The notes: generated by a model from the sequence alone, not told the origin. 64,000 bases of DNA from Hyaloperonospora brassicae (GCA_947650285.1 CANTFL010001256.1:186001-250000); one strand, 5' to 3'; shown: positions 36,141-47,691, numbered from the stretch's first letter. A program made the numbers and translations.

Positions 36141-39100
36141 GTTTGGCTTCGACTTATCGGATACTGTGGAACTTCAGGAATGACAAGTCGCATGTTGTGG
36201 CCACTCCCACCACACACAATAGAAGGGCGTTGTGTGGCCTTTCCGGGTGGTTTTTTGGACCACCGGGGGGTCTAATTGTCTCTCGACCAATCACATCACG
36301 CACACGTGCTCGGGGACCGTTCGGACCGACGACATATCTGGGATCCCATTTTCGCTGCTTGCAGACCGAGACATATCTTTTCGATTCTTGGACTCCGAAT
36401 CTTGGCAGATTTTCCAAGTGTCGGGGCTGCTGGTATCTTGCTACAAATCGCTTCTACGTTTCGTACCGCCGCGTGCATTAGTCAAACGATCGCGTGCGAG
36501 GAGGAAAGATTCACGCGCGTTGGATCAAAGTTACTCAATCACCGAATCGAGGATCTTTGTTTATGCGCTTACAGGACGACAGGTTCCGGATCGTGGCCTT
36601 TGGTCTCGACTCGTGCGTTCTTCTCCTGTGGTCCGAACATTAGACGGACAGATCGTAGTACCAGAGAGGAAAAGATGAGGGGTAGTCTATCTGACGTCTT
36701 CGATCTGTACAGGACGTCTGGGACGTCCTAATTGTATGGTTGACAGAGTTAGGTCGAACGATCTGGCGACAGGACGTGACTCATCACATGATGTGATGCT
36801 CTTGACGGTGTGACGTCGAGCAGCTCAATGCGCTGCCTAAGACGTACTTCTCGCACGTTCGTATGTATTATTCGGCGCTCCAAAGTCGAGGCCGCACGCA
36901 ATTGCCAAAGTCCTCGAAGGTTGTACTCACGACATTCCCTTCCGTTGTTACTGTATTTGCTCACGTATGACCTAGTTTCTCTCCACCATCCACGTTGTCG
37001 CTATACAGCGGTGCACGGTATCCACTACAAACGACTGCATTGGAAGATATACACCTCAATGTCGCCGTCAAACGCTCGCTGAAACTGCCAAAAGTAGCTA
37101 GAGAATTCCGTGACGGTCTCATCGAGAGCAGGCATTTGCATGTTGTCAAACACCACGATATCCTCCTATGTATGCCCCCGTCCAGGAAGACACCCTCTTG
37201 TTCTAGCTTCCCTGCTCAGCTGACCACCGCGAAAAATGATGCAAGGCAGTGCCTCCTTTTGACCGCCATAGAATGGTAGTCAATCAATGCTTCCTTGACA
37301 GGAAAGGATACCTTTCATTTGTCCGGGTGGGATACTCGATGCCGGTACGGCTACTCACAGACTCCGCCGCGAGCCGTCAGTGCCGTAGACATCGAAACAT
37401 GAATGCAGTCAAGTTCCGAAGAGACGAGTGTGTACCATCCCATCTTTCTTCTGTCACACCTAGAAAATGACTGCGATATTGACTGGTTGACGCCCATCTT
37501 ACGAGTTTACACAGAGCGTTTGTACCACTTCTGACTTTGCGAGAGCCAAGCCCATCGATGATGTCAAAGAGAGGTTTGCGCCGGTAATCATCTTGTTTCA
37601 GCCACCGGCATGCGGTGCGAGAGTAGCGACCTTTCTTTTGCAAGAGCGAGCGAAGACGTCAGACGGTGTCCTGAGCTCTTTTCCGACTATTCGGAGATGT
37701 CTATCTGAATCAACGTATGCCTAAGTCGTCTACCACGACAACATCAGTCTCCGTCCCCGCTCGCTAATTCGACCATTGCGAGACATCGGGCGTCCCAAGG
37801 GTAAAAAGCACTTTGCGAAGGACGCGTGTGACTGGTAACCCCGTCCTCGGGTGCGTCCAGGACTTAGGCGTAACAAGGGTCGACCAGTTGTCGCTTTGGA
37901 CAAGTACCGAGGGTCTATCTTCACAACTTGCGTATCATTCTAGCACCAGATCCAACAGACAGCATCACGTTCGAGGCAGAGTCTCTTCGTGGGACCAGAA
38001 TGGTCGCACAGCAAACGGGTCGCGCTGTGTAAGTAGATACAGGTGAGGATCGACTTGCCGGTACCAGCTGCAGGGCGGCTGTTCAGTACTATGCCGACGT
38101 GCCCCACACCTTCGGATGTCTTGTCTATCGTCCCTTCCGATTGCTCGATGCGCTGCCTTTGCGTCCCACGCAGCAGAAAGCAGACGCCGTGCTTTGGAAT
38201 CAGACCCCACGATGAGTGACTAGTTCATCGGACGACCCGAATGTAGCACGGCGCTCCGTGTCAGATAGACCGCTTCGCCAGTCTTCTCTAGAGGCATCGG
38301 ATCCGTCTCGTGAGGTAAGGCAGGGGCCTTTTCACACCCGCCGTACGGCAAGAGGTCCGGAATAAAGCCCCGTTCGTTAACTTTATCGCTTGATCGGCGC
38401 TGCTCTTGAGCGCAATATATGAGGTGGTCTTTCTTTCGGACCACCTTCCTGCACGTCTTGCAATATGACCATTCTGGACTTCTCTCGGATGCAATCTTAC
38501 GTCAGTGTGGACAGCCCTTCTTCGATAGGCGCACGACTTACCCGTCGAGGACAGAATCGAACTCGAGGCCGCCACTTCAACTGAACTGACGCCGCCATTC
38601 GAGGCGAACTGTCATTGAATGTTGAACAGTGCAAGGATGATCGAAGGCTCACCATGGAAAACGCACGGACTCGATACAGCACGTGACTTCCAACAAGTTG
38701 ACGGCAGGCAAACGCTGATGTAAACCTAGAATCAAAGTATTGGCCTCATCTCTCATCGAGTCTTTACTGCGTATCTGGTTGCAATGCGGCAACCAAACTT
38801 GTATCCTGCCACGGATACGAGGTCAATCGTGCAAGAACACGTCTGCCCGCCGAGGATGCGTGGAGGCCATAGTCCATTAGTTTCAGGACTGTGTAGGTCT
38901 ACGCAACAGTGCTTGGGGATAGTATTGAATTCACTGAAGGAGATAATCAGCGATTCGCTAGTCGATGCAAGACGTCTCAAGCGTCCGCATAAGCAGACGA
39001 GCTTACAGTATACTCTCGGACAGGAAGTATGTAGTGACTGACCAGTATCTTGACCACGCGGACGAAGGCGAACGCGCACTAACAAGCGCGTAGCACGTCC

Positions 39101-41370
39101 TTGCAACGATCTGTCAAACACGCATTCGGGTCGACAAGAACGCGGATGCGTGCCGAACCGCCGAGATCAATGACCACGCGGGCACAATCGACAATCGGGC
39201 TTCCTGCATTTGTCAAAAGCAAGCAATGGTGAAGAGAGAGCATCGAGAGGTCATAAGAGTAATCATGGTTGCCATGCTGTTTACATACATCGAGTCGCTG
39301 AAGCGCTATCCTAAAAGATCATCGGTATTATTAGAACTATTCCTTACAATCCACGGTCTCTCAGTCCTCGCGCATGATCAAAGAGCACTTGTAAATCAGC
39401 AACATGTACCTCTTGATTCCTCTCCTGTAATAGATATTGGATCCGCCAGCCATGCAACGTGATCATCGTTAGTAGATAGTGCTAGCGTCGTCTCATGTCC
39501 ATACCCGAGTCTTTGTCTTCGTCGCGCATGACATTTGTGTTCTGATACCTGGCAGGCCGTCGGAATCTCTGCTAGACACCGACTATGATGGCTTGAATTG
39601 TGTGACGGGGAGTGTCGTGGAACCATGTGAGAAGTCTGACATTGCAGACGGACTATCGTGTACAAACTGGTGCCATTTCCTGCCAGCGTCAACTCATGAC
39701 AAAATTTGTAGAATGCTGTGAACAGCTTTACTGGAATAAAGCTAGGTGCAATGCGGCTATCGTTGTTACATGTACTTCCATAGCTCGAACGATTCAAGTG
39801 CATTTTTAGTGATTACGCGTGACACCTCTGACATCATCGAATTGCGTGACTTTTCGACACAAAATCAAGTGCAAGTGCATACCACATCGCCCTATCATAA
39901 CTCAAAGAAAGCATTTGTGGACTGCGCACGTAGTGTAGTGGATCTAATTTCAAAGGTGCAAAAGGCAAAGTGTTTTTGTACTGTTACGCATGGCGACAGG
40001 GCAGCCACCTCCAAGGTAGGACATAGGGTTTGAGGCTGCTACCCATTGCAGGTCGCGCCGAAAGGGTGCGCCATGGGGCTTGTATTGGACACCGCTAGCT
40101 ATGAGAGATGTTGCGCGATGTGCAATCCACTGAACTTAGCATCCGTGCTGCCACATACTTTTTGTGTGAAACGAAATGACATCTTTCAAATGGGCGAGCT
40201 TCTTGCGATTGCGGACGCCGACCCATGACAAGTTCGTGATGATTCAATGTGTGACACAGTCAACATGGTATAGGCTTGGTGGCTTTCGCGTGAATCCTTG
40301 CGCCGACGCGCTCGCGGTCTTTACAATGGCAAAGTAAATGGCAAAGTATGAAATGTTAACAATTAGCAAATTGCTGCAACGAAATTGCTCGCTATTGTCC
40401 GCATTCGTAATGGACCGAGAATTGCGGTAGTAGAAGCGCACCGCACTGTAATGTGTGCATCGTTGGCCACATTGCGTCTCGGTAGGATACGCAGGGGTTG
40501 AACAGCATGCCACAATGCTTCTATCAGATCGTTTCAGGCGTATATAGACAGCCGACGACCACGGAACGCCCCGTTATCATCGCATTGTTCGATGAACGAG
40601 TTTCTCGCGCAATTTATTGGTCGCAAACCTCACGCACATACCTGGCAGCACAGGAATTGCCGTATCACCCCTACACATACTACGCCTTTTTACTTGCACC
40701 CACTGCGATGGATAGGGTCGACTGCCTCTGATGAGAATGAAATGGTTGCGAACATCGAAACGCCAGGCTAGAATTGCGACAACGGCTGATCGATACGGCA
40801 GTGGGACAGCGTGATGCCAACTCGTGCTTGATCGTTGTAGCAATCAGTGGGGAAAACAAAACATATTGCTCCATGCACATCTTATCTGGCGTGTAGGTGT
40901 TGGCATCGTTCCCGAGAAGTTCCGTTCTGTGAACATTTGCAGCACCCGGGCCCTTAGACTAAGCTAGTTTTGTAGAGTACAACCGCGCCCAAAAGAAACA
41001 TTGATCACTGATAACAACTTGCAGGGTTTGGCCATGGGCACAACACTTCTAGCGGTTGTCCTGGTGTATCCTGCGCAAAGGTGCATCAATGCATTACAAC
41101 AAGTCCTGACTGCATCTGTCTTCTACGAGTGCGTCTTTCGAAACGACAGTTCCGTGCCGTTATTAAACGCCAGTCATTTCCAGAAGGAACAGTGCAGCTA
41201 ATGAGCACAGACTTGCATGGTGCAAATGTCTGCACCCGCCACACACCAAATGTCAACATGCGGTCCATGTCCTCACTCAAGACTCCTGATTCGTTTTAGG
41301 TTGTCCACGTGCAGTGCGACGATGGCCGCGGCAAAAAAAGGCGCAGCGACGAAAACATTTTGGCAAAGTG
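36141..41370. other. Spacer between DAHP synthase and tRNA-Arg
   Basis: No intact gene. Part of the minus strand (37130-38580) looks like decayed coding sequence and is listed separately. The rest has only short frames on both strands without motifs. Confidence 0.45.
37130..38580 (-). pseudogene. Unidentified decayed coding region with a P-loop-like motif
   Basis: The minus strand retains protein-like stretches in changing frames: SSADQAIKLTNGALFRTSC (38410-38350), PAAGTGKSILTC (around 38051-38074, a Walker A-like P-loop), DPRYLSKATTGRPLLRLSPG (37920-37850) and DNMQMPALDETVTEF (about 37150). Stops and frameshifts break it throughout. I cannot name a family; a helicase- or transposon-derived protein is possible. 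The P-loop match alone could be chance. Confidence 0.3.
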
Positions 41371-41443
41371 TACTCACGGCGGGACTTGAACCCGCAATCT
41401 CTGCCTTAGGAGGGCAGCGCCGTATCCATTGGGCCACGCGAGC
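41371..41443 (-). tRNA. tRNA-Arg (anticodon CCT)
   Basis: Reading the minus strand, a complete 73-base cloverleaf is seen. The acceptor strands GCTCGCG and CGTGAGT pair with two G-U wobbles, followed by A as discriminator. The D arm has the TGGCCCAATGGATA pattern. The anticodon stem CTGCC/GGCAG encloses loop CTCCTAA, giving CCT for AGG codons. The T arm is GCGGG-TTCAAGT-CCCGC. CCA is not encoded, as expected for a nuclear gene, and there is no intron. A run of T residues on the same strand follows about 30 bases downstream as a possible Pol III terminator. It sits head to head with chorismate synthase, about 290 bp from its start. Confidence 0.95.
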
Positions 41444-41734
41444 GGCCATACACACACAGCGTGAACGCTGTTCTTTCACAATTGCGTCACACACACTTTA
41501 TTCGCAGCACATTTTTAGACCAAAACTTGCCCACACTCACCCGCAAGTACCACATCGACGCACATGCGCAAACAATAACGTACTTATGTCCACAGAATAC
41601 CACCACAGGGGGACACTATTACCACACCATCGACGCCAATCGCCACCGATCCTTTCCATTCCGTGTTCGACCAGCCGCGTCGCACTGTACCCATCGCCAC
41701 CGCTGTCGCCTCTTATCGTCCACCTCTCCCCACC

Positions 41735-43105
41735 ATGAGCACGTTCGGCCGCTTCTTCCGCGTCACGACGTTCGGCGAGTCGCACTGCAAAGGCGTGGGC
41801 TGCATCGTCGACGGCGTGCCGCCCTCGCTCGCCCTCACGGAGGCGGACATCCAGCCACAGCTCACGCGGCGCCGCCCCGGGCAGAGCACCCTCACGACGC
41901 CTCGCGACGAGAAGGACCAAGTGACGGTCCTGAGCGGGACGGAGAACGGAGTGACGCTCGGCACACCAGTGGCGCTGTTCGTGCCCAACGAGAACGTGCG
42001 TCCGAACGACTACAAGGAGATGGACTCCGTCCCGCGTCCTGGCCACGCCGATTACACGTACCAGATGAAGTACGGCACGCGCGCCAGCAGTGGCGGCGGG
42101 CGGGCCAGTGCACGCGAAACGATCGGCCGCGTGGCTTCGGGTGCCATTGCCGAGAAGTGGCTCAAGGAAAAGTTTGGCACGACGATCGTGTGCTGGGTGA
42201 GCTCCATTGGCTCAGTAAACATGCCCCGGGCCCTGCTGGACGACCCGCAGCAGACGAAATACACTCGCGACGACGTCGATACGATCGGATCGATTCGGAT
42301 CGTACGGGACCCGTCAACGTGGCACAAAGTCGACGACCCCGCGAAGCAATTGGCGCTTGACAGGGCCTACGACGCTGCGTTCGTATCGGCCCACGACGAC
42401 CTGCGCACACCGGCGTACGTTGACACGGAGAAGCGCGTGTACAATCGAGAGGGAGACGTGGTGCCGGCGCCCGACAACATGGACGCGTGGCTCACGGACG
42501 ACTTGATCCCCGTGCGATGTCCGCATCCGCCGTCGGCTTGTGCCATGGCGACGGTGGTGCGCACGATGAAGGTCGAGGAAGACTCGACGGGCGGTGTCGT
42601 CACGTGCGTGATCCGTGATGCGCCCGTGGGGCTGGGCGAGCCCTGTTTTGACAAGATGCAGGCTGTTTTGGCACACGCCATGATGTCCATTCCAGCGACC
42701 AAAGGCTTTGAGATTGGCTCGGGGTTTTCGGGAACGAGCAAACGCGGCTCGGAGCACAATGATCCGTTCTGCGCGGGCGTCGACGCGGAGAACCCGGAGA
42801 AGCTCGGGGTCACGAAGAACGACGCGGGCGGTGTGCTGGGCGGCATCACGAGCGGCGCTGACATTTACTTTCGTGTGGCCATCAAACCCGTCTCGACGAT
42901 CGGACGCGCTCAGCCGACCGTCGACTACGATGGCAACGACACGGTCCTAGAAGCCAAAGGTCGTCACGACCCGTGTGTTCTGCCCCGCGTGGTGCCGCTG
43001 GTGGAGTCGATGGCCGCACTTGTTATCGCTGATGCCGCTATGATTCAGCTGGGCCGCGACGGCAGTAAGCAGGACGAGCCGGTGCAGAAGAAGCGGAAGC
43101 TGTGA
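41735..43105 (+). CDS. Chorismate synthase
   Basis: Last enzyme of the shikimate pathway: converts 5-enolpyruvylshikimate 3-phosphate to chorismate using reduced FMN. The single exon of 456 residues starts at the ATG at 41735 in a CACCATGAG context; the open frame extends further upstream without conservation. Motifs in order are FGESHCKGVGCIVDG (13-27), RRRPGQS (45-51), PRPGHADYTYQMKYG (100-114), RASSGGGRASARETIGRVA (116-134), the CPHPPSACAM region near residue 264, and the C-terminal NDAGGVLGGITSG and GRHDPC(V)LPR boxes that form the FMN/EPSP site. The loop between about residues 165 and 255 is longer than in bacteria, as is usual in eukaryotes. No flavin-reductase motif could be assigned, so whether it is bifunctional as in fungi is open. 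The C-terminus is basic (VQKKRKL). Confidence 0.96.
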   Translation: MSTFGRFFRVTTFGESHCKGVGCIVDGVPPSLALTEADIQPQLTRRRPGQSTLTTPRDEKDQVTVLSGTENGVTLGTPVALFVPNENVRPNDYKEMDSVPRPGHADYTYQMKYGTRASSGGGRASARETIGRVASGAIAEKWLKEKFGTTIVCWVSSIGSVNMPRALLDDPQQTKYTRDDVDTIGSIRIVRDPSTWHKVDDPAKQLALDRAYDAAFVSAHDDLRTPAYVDTEKRVYNREGDVVPAPDNMDAWLTDDLIPVRCPHPPSACAMATVVRTMKVEEDSTGGVVTCVIRDAPVGLGEPCFDKMQAVLAHAMMSIPATKGFEIGSGFSGTSKRGSEHNDPFCAGVDAENPEKLGVTKNDAGGVLGGITSGADIYFRVAIKPVSTIGRAQPTVDYDGNDTVLEAKGRHDPCVLPRVVPLVESMAALVIADAAMIQLGRDGSKQDEPVQKKRKL

Positions 43106-43725
43106 AAGGACTCTGCGCCAGCTCTGTTCCACCACGTCGCTTGCTTGGTGAGAGATTCCCAGCCTAGATACACACACCACCAACCACGTAGACAACGCGA
43201 CGAGTGGACTCAAAACTCAGTTTCATATGTTAGCGATACAAGCTCAGCAAAGAGAGTCCGATCGATGCCGTCATCGTTACCCGCAGTCGCTTCATGGCAG
43301 CACAGCTGACAAGTTGTAGATGTATGCCACCGCTACTGTGCATAAACACACCACGACAGTGGTCACTACTAAGACCTCTTCGTTCTCATGTCGGCATTTC
43401 CTGAACTCGTCAGTCGCTGCTGCAGCTGTTCGATTCCGATCGCAAGTATCATCGCCTCTCAGCAGCCTGTCACATCACTTCCCAGCTTGTAATTGCTGCT
43501 ATTTGGCGAGGTGTTGGCCATACCGAGACGACGGTCTCACCGCGATGCTTGGCAATGGACGCTGCACGCGATGCCTTTTCGGCATTCGCATGTTCAGCTA
43601 TCCACACCTCACCGTCTGCTTTGCTTTGTCTTCGACATCGCACGGCGTCCGCTGCGGCAGCTCTGTTTTCTCTACTTGCGAGAGGGCCATCTCACTCGCT
43701 TCACGCGAACCAGACTAGCAACAGC
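43106..43725. other. Convergent 3' spacer
   Basis: Lies between the stop codons of chorismate synthase (plus) and the SAC3/GANP-family gene (minus), so both transcripts end here. No gene seen. Confidence 0.5.
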
Positions 43726-45737
43726 TTAAATTAGCGACGACTCGTTACTCAGCGTCCAGACGATGTCCGAGGCTTTCGTGTCCACGCGCGACTTGTCTCC
43801 CTTCACAAACGCGAGACCAGACTGACGGATAAATGCTTTACCTGCCTTCCCTGTAAGCTTGAGCTCGTTGCGAATATGTTGTATCGAAACGGTCGGACGG
43901 AATCTATGCATGACAACGACAACATCAGTCAGTCAGTCAGTCAGTCAGTCAGTCAGCATCAGCAACAGAACAGAGCAATCTACTTGAGAGCACCGTACGC
44001 TTTGCACATAGCTCGCAGTGCGCTCAGTCGAATCGCCGGAACCATCACGTCCATCAGATACCCTGCCATGTTCGGAGCACCTACATAGAGTTTGAAAAAA
44101 CGGTGATAATCATTCATAGCAACCGCCTGACGCACTGCCAGTGCGTGACTGATCGCCACGTCGGTCCGTAATTTGGCGGTCACCAAGCCCAGCACGTTGT
44201 ACATGCCGAGCTGACCTGCATTGGAGTCACCCTTTTTCGCTTGCAAAGACACGTACACACAATATAAAATGCGGTACGCGAGGAACTCGATCGCCTCGCC
44301 CGGGATCAGCTTCTCATACAGCTCATGGAGTTGCGTCTGGCACTGGTTAAACTCGTTGATATCGCCCGACTCGAGCGCGATGCGGGCGTGGATTTCATAC
44401 ACAGACACGGTAAACTGGTTCTTGATGTGCTGGACCGTGCAATCCTGGCGGATCGACTTCAGCTGGCTACAGGCATAAATATAATCGTGATCCCCCTTCT
44501 TCCACTTCGACTTGACAAGCTCCAGCGCCTTGTGCAGCACAGGCTCGGGCCGCACCGTCGATGGATGCGGGGGAGACGTTAATCGCAAGTATTCCTTCTC
44601 TATCGTCTGGCTAGTACCTTTAATGACCATCGCGGCCAAGTCCAAGTCGCCATCGAGCGTCAGCACTTGCAGCTTCTTCGTATCGACTTCAGGCACTACC
44701 CACCGCTTTAGCTCCTGTTGTGTCTGGAAGAACCGCTGCTTGCGCTCCGTCTTGCGCTGGTCATCTGCTCGGTCGACTTCAGCGCTCTCGTGCTTGCGCT
44801 TTTTCGTCTTCTTCTTCTTGCCCGACACTTCTTTCCCCGGCAACACAGCGGTCTGATTGACGTGCACAGCACTACCTCTTCCACTGGTACAATGCAAAGC
44901 CGACGCCGTGCGACCACCAACTAACTCCGGTCCGACACGTCCATGTATCGTCTCGCTTTTGGTCTGCATTGCTACGGCTGGCGCGTCGCCAATCAGCACT
45001 GGCAGCGGCTCGACCGCCCAGTTCTTGGTCCATAGACTGTTCGTCATGATCGCATTCGTGATTAGCTCTTTCAGGGCGTTCTGCGTGATCGTCTGGTCGG
45101 CGGCGCCTCTGCAACGAGCAAACGCGCGCTTCACATACTCGTGCAGCGCCTCCGGCCACTTGGCGGCGCCGGCTGCACTCGACGAAGCAGCTGGTGGTGC
45201 TGCTGCGAACGCGCCAGGAGGAGGCCGTATGCTGCTAGGCGGAGGAGGACGAGGACCGAGCGGTCCGCGATGTTGTGGCGTCACTTGCGGCCTCATCAGC
45301 GGCGCCGCAGGAGCTGCTGACGGTGCCGAGGCGGGCAATCCACTGCTGCCATTGGTCCACTGCCATTGCGACATGACCTGCGCACTGGGACGGGGCGGAG
45401 GACGGCATACGGGCGGCGGGCCGCGACTAAACAGCGCCATCGACGGCGGCGGCGGCGGCGGTACTCGCGAACGAGCGGCAGTATGGAGCGCGTGCAGTGG
45501 ACGAGGTGGCGGCGGTGGTGGCGGTCCCTGTGGGCGCGTAAACAGTCCCGGCCGCGGCCGCGGTGGCGCGCGGATAACAGGACTCAGATTCTGAGTCGGG
45601 GGCTGAGTCTGAGTCGGCGCTGGGGACGCGTAGAACGACGAGTAGCCGGCAAAGCGCGCAGCTGTCGCGGCAGCTGCTTGTTGCGAGGCGTACTCGGCGC
45701 CGGTTGCCACTGCCTGCGGCGGATTGGACGGCGTCAT
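43726..45737 (-). CDS. SAC3/GANP-family protein (LENG8 / Thp3-like), two exons
   Basis: Member of the SAC3/GANP/Thp3 family. Relatives act in transcription-coupled mRNA maturation and export or, for Thp3-Csn12, splicing-linked elongation in the nucleus. Exons are 43984-45737 and 43726-43903, joined by an 80-bp GT-AG intron, giving 643 residues. Without splicing the frame would end at 43980 and lose the winged-helix-like end (RPTVSIQHIRNELKL). Residues about 1-190 are Pro/Ala-rich with polyproline runs. A Lys-rich nuclear-localisation-like patch (GKKKKTKKRKH) lies near 310. The SAC3/GANP PCI-type helical domain follows from about 390 (LTSPPHPSTVRPEPVL, CSQLKSIRQDCTVQHIKN, LYEIHARIALESGD-like). 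The ATG at 45737 is used because the frame upstream lacks an ATG. It diverges from GRX5. Confidence 0.88.
43925..43956. repeat. (CAGT)n / (TGAC)n microsatellite inside an intron
   Basis: Eight tetranucleotide units. They lie within the 80-bp intron of the SAC3/GANP-family gene and fill about 40 percent of it, between the 5' splice site and the 3' splice site. Confidence 0.85.
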
Positions 45738-46035
45738 TGGCGCGGGACAAAGCGCAACGGGCAAATGGCGCGCGCAGTCGTCGGGTCACTTGTTGTCCGC
45801 GCGGAGAACTCGAGAATGCGGCAGTGGCAAGGGAAACGTCGACGCTGATTGGTGGGCGATCGATGGGTGAAATAGCCAATCGGATGGGTGAAAGGATCGA
45901 CGGGAGAAATAGCCTATCGGATCGTGGCTGGCGTTGGATCGCGCGGTGTTGCGGGTTTTAGCCAATCGAAATGCAGGGGCGGGCTGAGTGGCTCAATGTG
46001 GCGACGGATTTACTAAGGCACGTGGGAGTCAAGAA
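45738..46035. promoter_or_regulatory. Compact bidirectional promoter with CCAAT boxes and a 27-bp direct repeat
   Basis: 298 bp between divergent start codons. It contains ATTGG at 45848-45852, CCAAT at 45876-45880 and CCAAT at 45962-45966. Two 27-base copies (45858-45884 and 45895-45921) differ at three positions and have a 37-bp period; each holds the core GAAATAGCC(A/T)ATCGGA, and only the first copy keeps a perfect CCAAT. The likely role in expression of both genes is inferred from position. Confidence 0.55.
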
Positions 46036-46699
46036 ATGAACATGACGACAGCGATGACGACTCTGGGACGCCGCCTCGTGGCGCGCGCGGGCCGACGTGG
46101 TAGTCCGCGCACAATGTTCGCAGCGGGTGCTGGTCAGCACATTGCACTGGCTCCGGTTGTGGCGCCGTCGCGTCTCTGGTTCTCGTCCGCGCGCAGCAGC
46201 AGCAACGACGACGACGACGACGACAATTCGCACTCGGACTTCCAGCCGCAGTACCACGCAGCCAAGTCGAACGACAAGGATGAGGTCCTGGCAATGATTG
46301 AGAAGCACGTGAAGACGTACCCTGTGATGCTCTACATGAAGGGAACGCCTTCGGCTCCGCAGTGTGGGTTCAGCATGCAGGTCGTGCGCATTTTGCACGC
46401 ACAGGGCGTGAGCTTTGACAGCGTCAACGTCTTGGACCATCCTGAGATCCGGGACGGGGTCAAGGAGTTTTCGTACGTGGCTGTGTGGTGTAACGGGTAG
46501 AGGTGAGAAGGTGTTGGTCGCCTGATGTTGACGTCATGTGTGTGTATACGCCTACTTGTAAACGATGGGCAGCCAATGGCCGACGATCCCCCAGCTCTAT
46601 GTCAACGGCGAGTTCGTTGGCGGCTGCGACATTATCACGGACATGAACAAGTCGGGCGAGTTGGCAGAGCTGCTGGCGACGTTCAAGCAGGAAACGTGA
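46036..46699 (+). CDS. GRX5: Monothiol glutaredoxin, mitochondrial (GRX5 type), two exons
   Basis: CGFS-type monothiol glutaredoxin that carries [2Fe-2S] clusters in mitochondrial Fe-S protein assembly. Exons 46036-46472 and 46573-46699 with a 100-bp GT-AG intron (phase 2) give 187 residues. Residues 1-55 are Arg/Ala/Thr-rich without acids, consistent with a mitochondrial presequence, followed by a poly-Asp run (58-63). The fold then starts with the [16 protein letters not shown] stretch. The active site is PQCGFS with Cys at residue 110. The intron falls after KEFS, and exon 2 supplies the glutathione-binding [19 protein letters not shown] and the C-terminal helix (SGELAELL). Unspliced, the frame would stop at 46500 and lack this half. 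The gene is divergent from the SAC3/GANP-family gene and tandem with the CCDC97-like gene. Confidence 0.95.
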
Positions 46700-46956
46700 T
46701 TGCGGGTAGGGAAAGCGCAAGCGACAGAGACGACGTGGATAGTGAGCAGGTTGTAGTGAAGCGCAAATTGAAGGAGAAGCGACAAGAGAGCGATAGAAGA
46801 GTCGCGCATGGTGCACTGCTGCGTCTTGCCAACTTAGGGTCTCAATAAAGCTGTGGTGTCGCGCGCTTGTGTACCCATCTTTGACATCATCGATTGTAAG
46901 TGAATTGCGACAACTGTGATGGGACACTGATCGGTACTTGATCAGTTTGCAAAAGA

Positions 46957-47691
46957 ATGACCCGCGAAGACCCTCTCGATCCATTGGACGCGTATATGGC
47001 GACATTAGTGTCGCCTGCAAGTGATCCATCGACGAAGTCCATGGCACAAGCACGAGCCGAGTGTGCGACTCGTTATTCGACCGGACGTGGCAGTCACAGC
47101 CTCACTGTGGCAGCGAAAAACCGACGCTATCAACGCCTGCAGCAGCTGCTGAAGGACACATCGGAGGACCACTACTTTTCGGACGATATGATGCAGCAGC
47201 GGAGTCCTGCGCTGTTCCACTTTTACTTGGGACAGTACGTGGGCATTGGTGGAAGGACAAGGCCGGTAGCAGGTACCACGGAATTGACATTGTCCACTTT
47301 CTTGATCGACACCCATCAACGCAGCGAAATGGAAGCTCGACGGGTGGCCGAGCAAGCTACTTGGGGACAGTTCTCTGCGCTCAACGAGAAACAGGAGCGC
47401 AAGCGACTGCAGAAATTGTACGAAGCTGACAACATTGAGGAGGAAGAAGAGGAAGAGGAAGAGGAGCAAGAGGAAAAGGAGCAAGATTTCGAGCAGATGG
47501 ACGTTGCGATAGCGGATACTGTCGACGAACGACGCCAACAACTCGAAGAGATCATGAGCATCCGATTTCTCAATGGCGCAGACAAAGAGTACGTAAATTA
47601 TGCGGAGATTGACGAGGACGAAAATCTCGACGACTTTGTTGCAGTGCAACGCGATGCAGAAGATCGGTACTTTGCCGGCGGTACCTCCTGA
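46957..47691 (+). CDS. CCDC97-like protein (DUF2052)
   Basis: Matches the coiled-coil domain-containing protein 97 family, whose animal member has been linked to the SF3B/U2 splicing particle; the exact role is not established. The single exon of 244 residues starts at the ATG at 46957. The conserved core runs from about residue 48: VAAKNRRYQRLQQLL, then YFSDDMMQQRSPALFHFYLGQY, a helical Arg/Gln-rich part (EMEARRVAEQ), and a long acidic run of Glu (about 159-177). The typical family ending is present (SIRFLNGADKEYVNY, DEDENLDDFV, DAEDRYF). There is no signal peptide or membrane segment. It lies 257 bp behind GRX5 on the same strand. Confidence 0.85.
   Translation: MTREDPLDPLDAYMATLVSPASDPSTKSMAQARAECATRYSTGRGSHSLTVAAKNRRYQRLQQLLKDTSEDHYFSDDMMQQRSPALFHFYLGQYVGIGGRTRPVAGTTELTLSTFLIDTHQRSEMEARRVAEQATWGQFSALNEKQERKRLQKLYEADNIEEEEEEEEEEQEEKEQDFEQMDVAIADTVDERRQQLEEIMSIRFLNGADKEYVNYAEIDEDENLDDFVAVQRDAEDRYFAGGTS

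Noticed and set aside
43925..43956. Possible CRISPR-like array
   Set aside because: The units are 4-bp microsatellite repeats without spacers; nothing in the window resembles a CRISPR array.
44857..45594. 245-codon plus-strand Gly-rich frame
   Set aside because: Antisense to the proline-rich part of the SAC3/GANP-family gene; the Gly-rich character is the complement of Pro codons.
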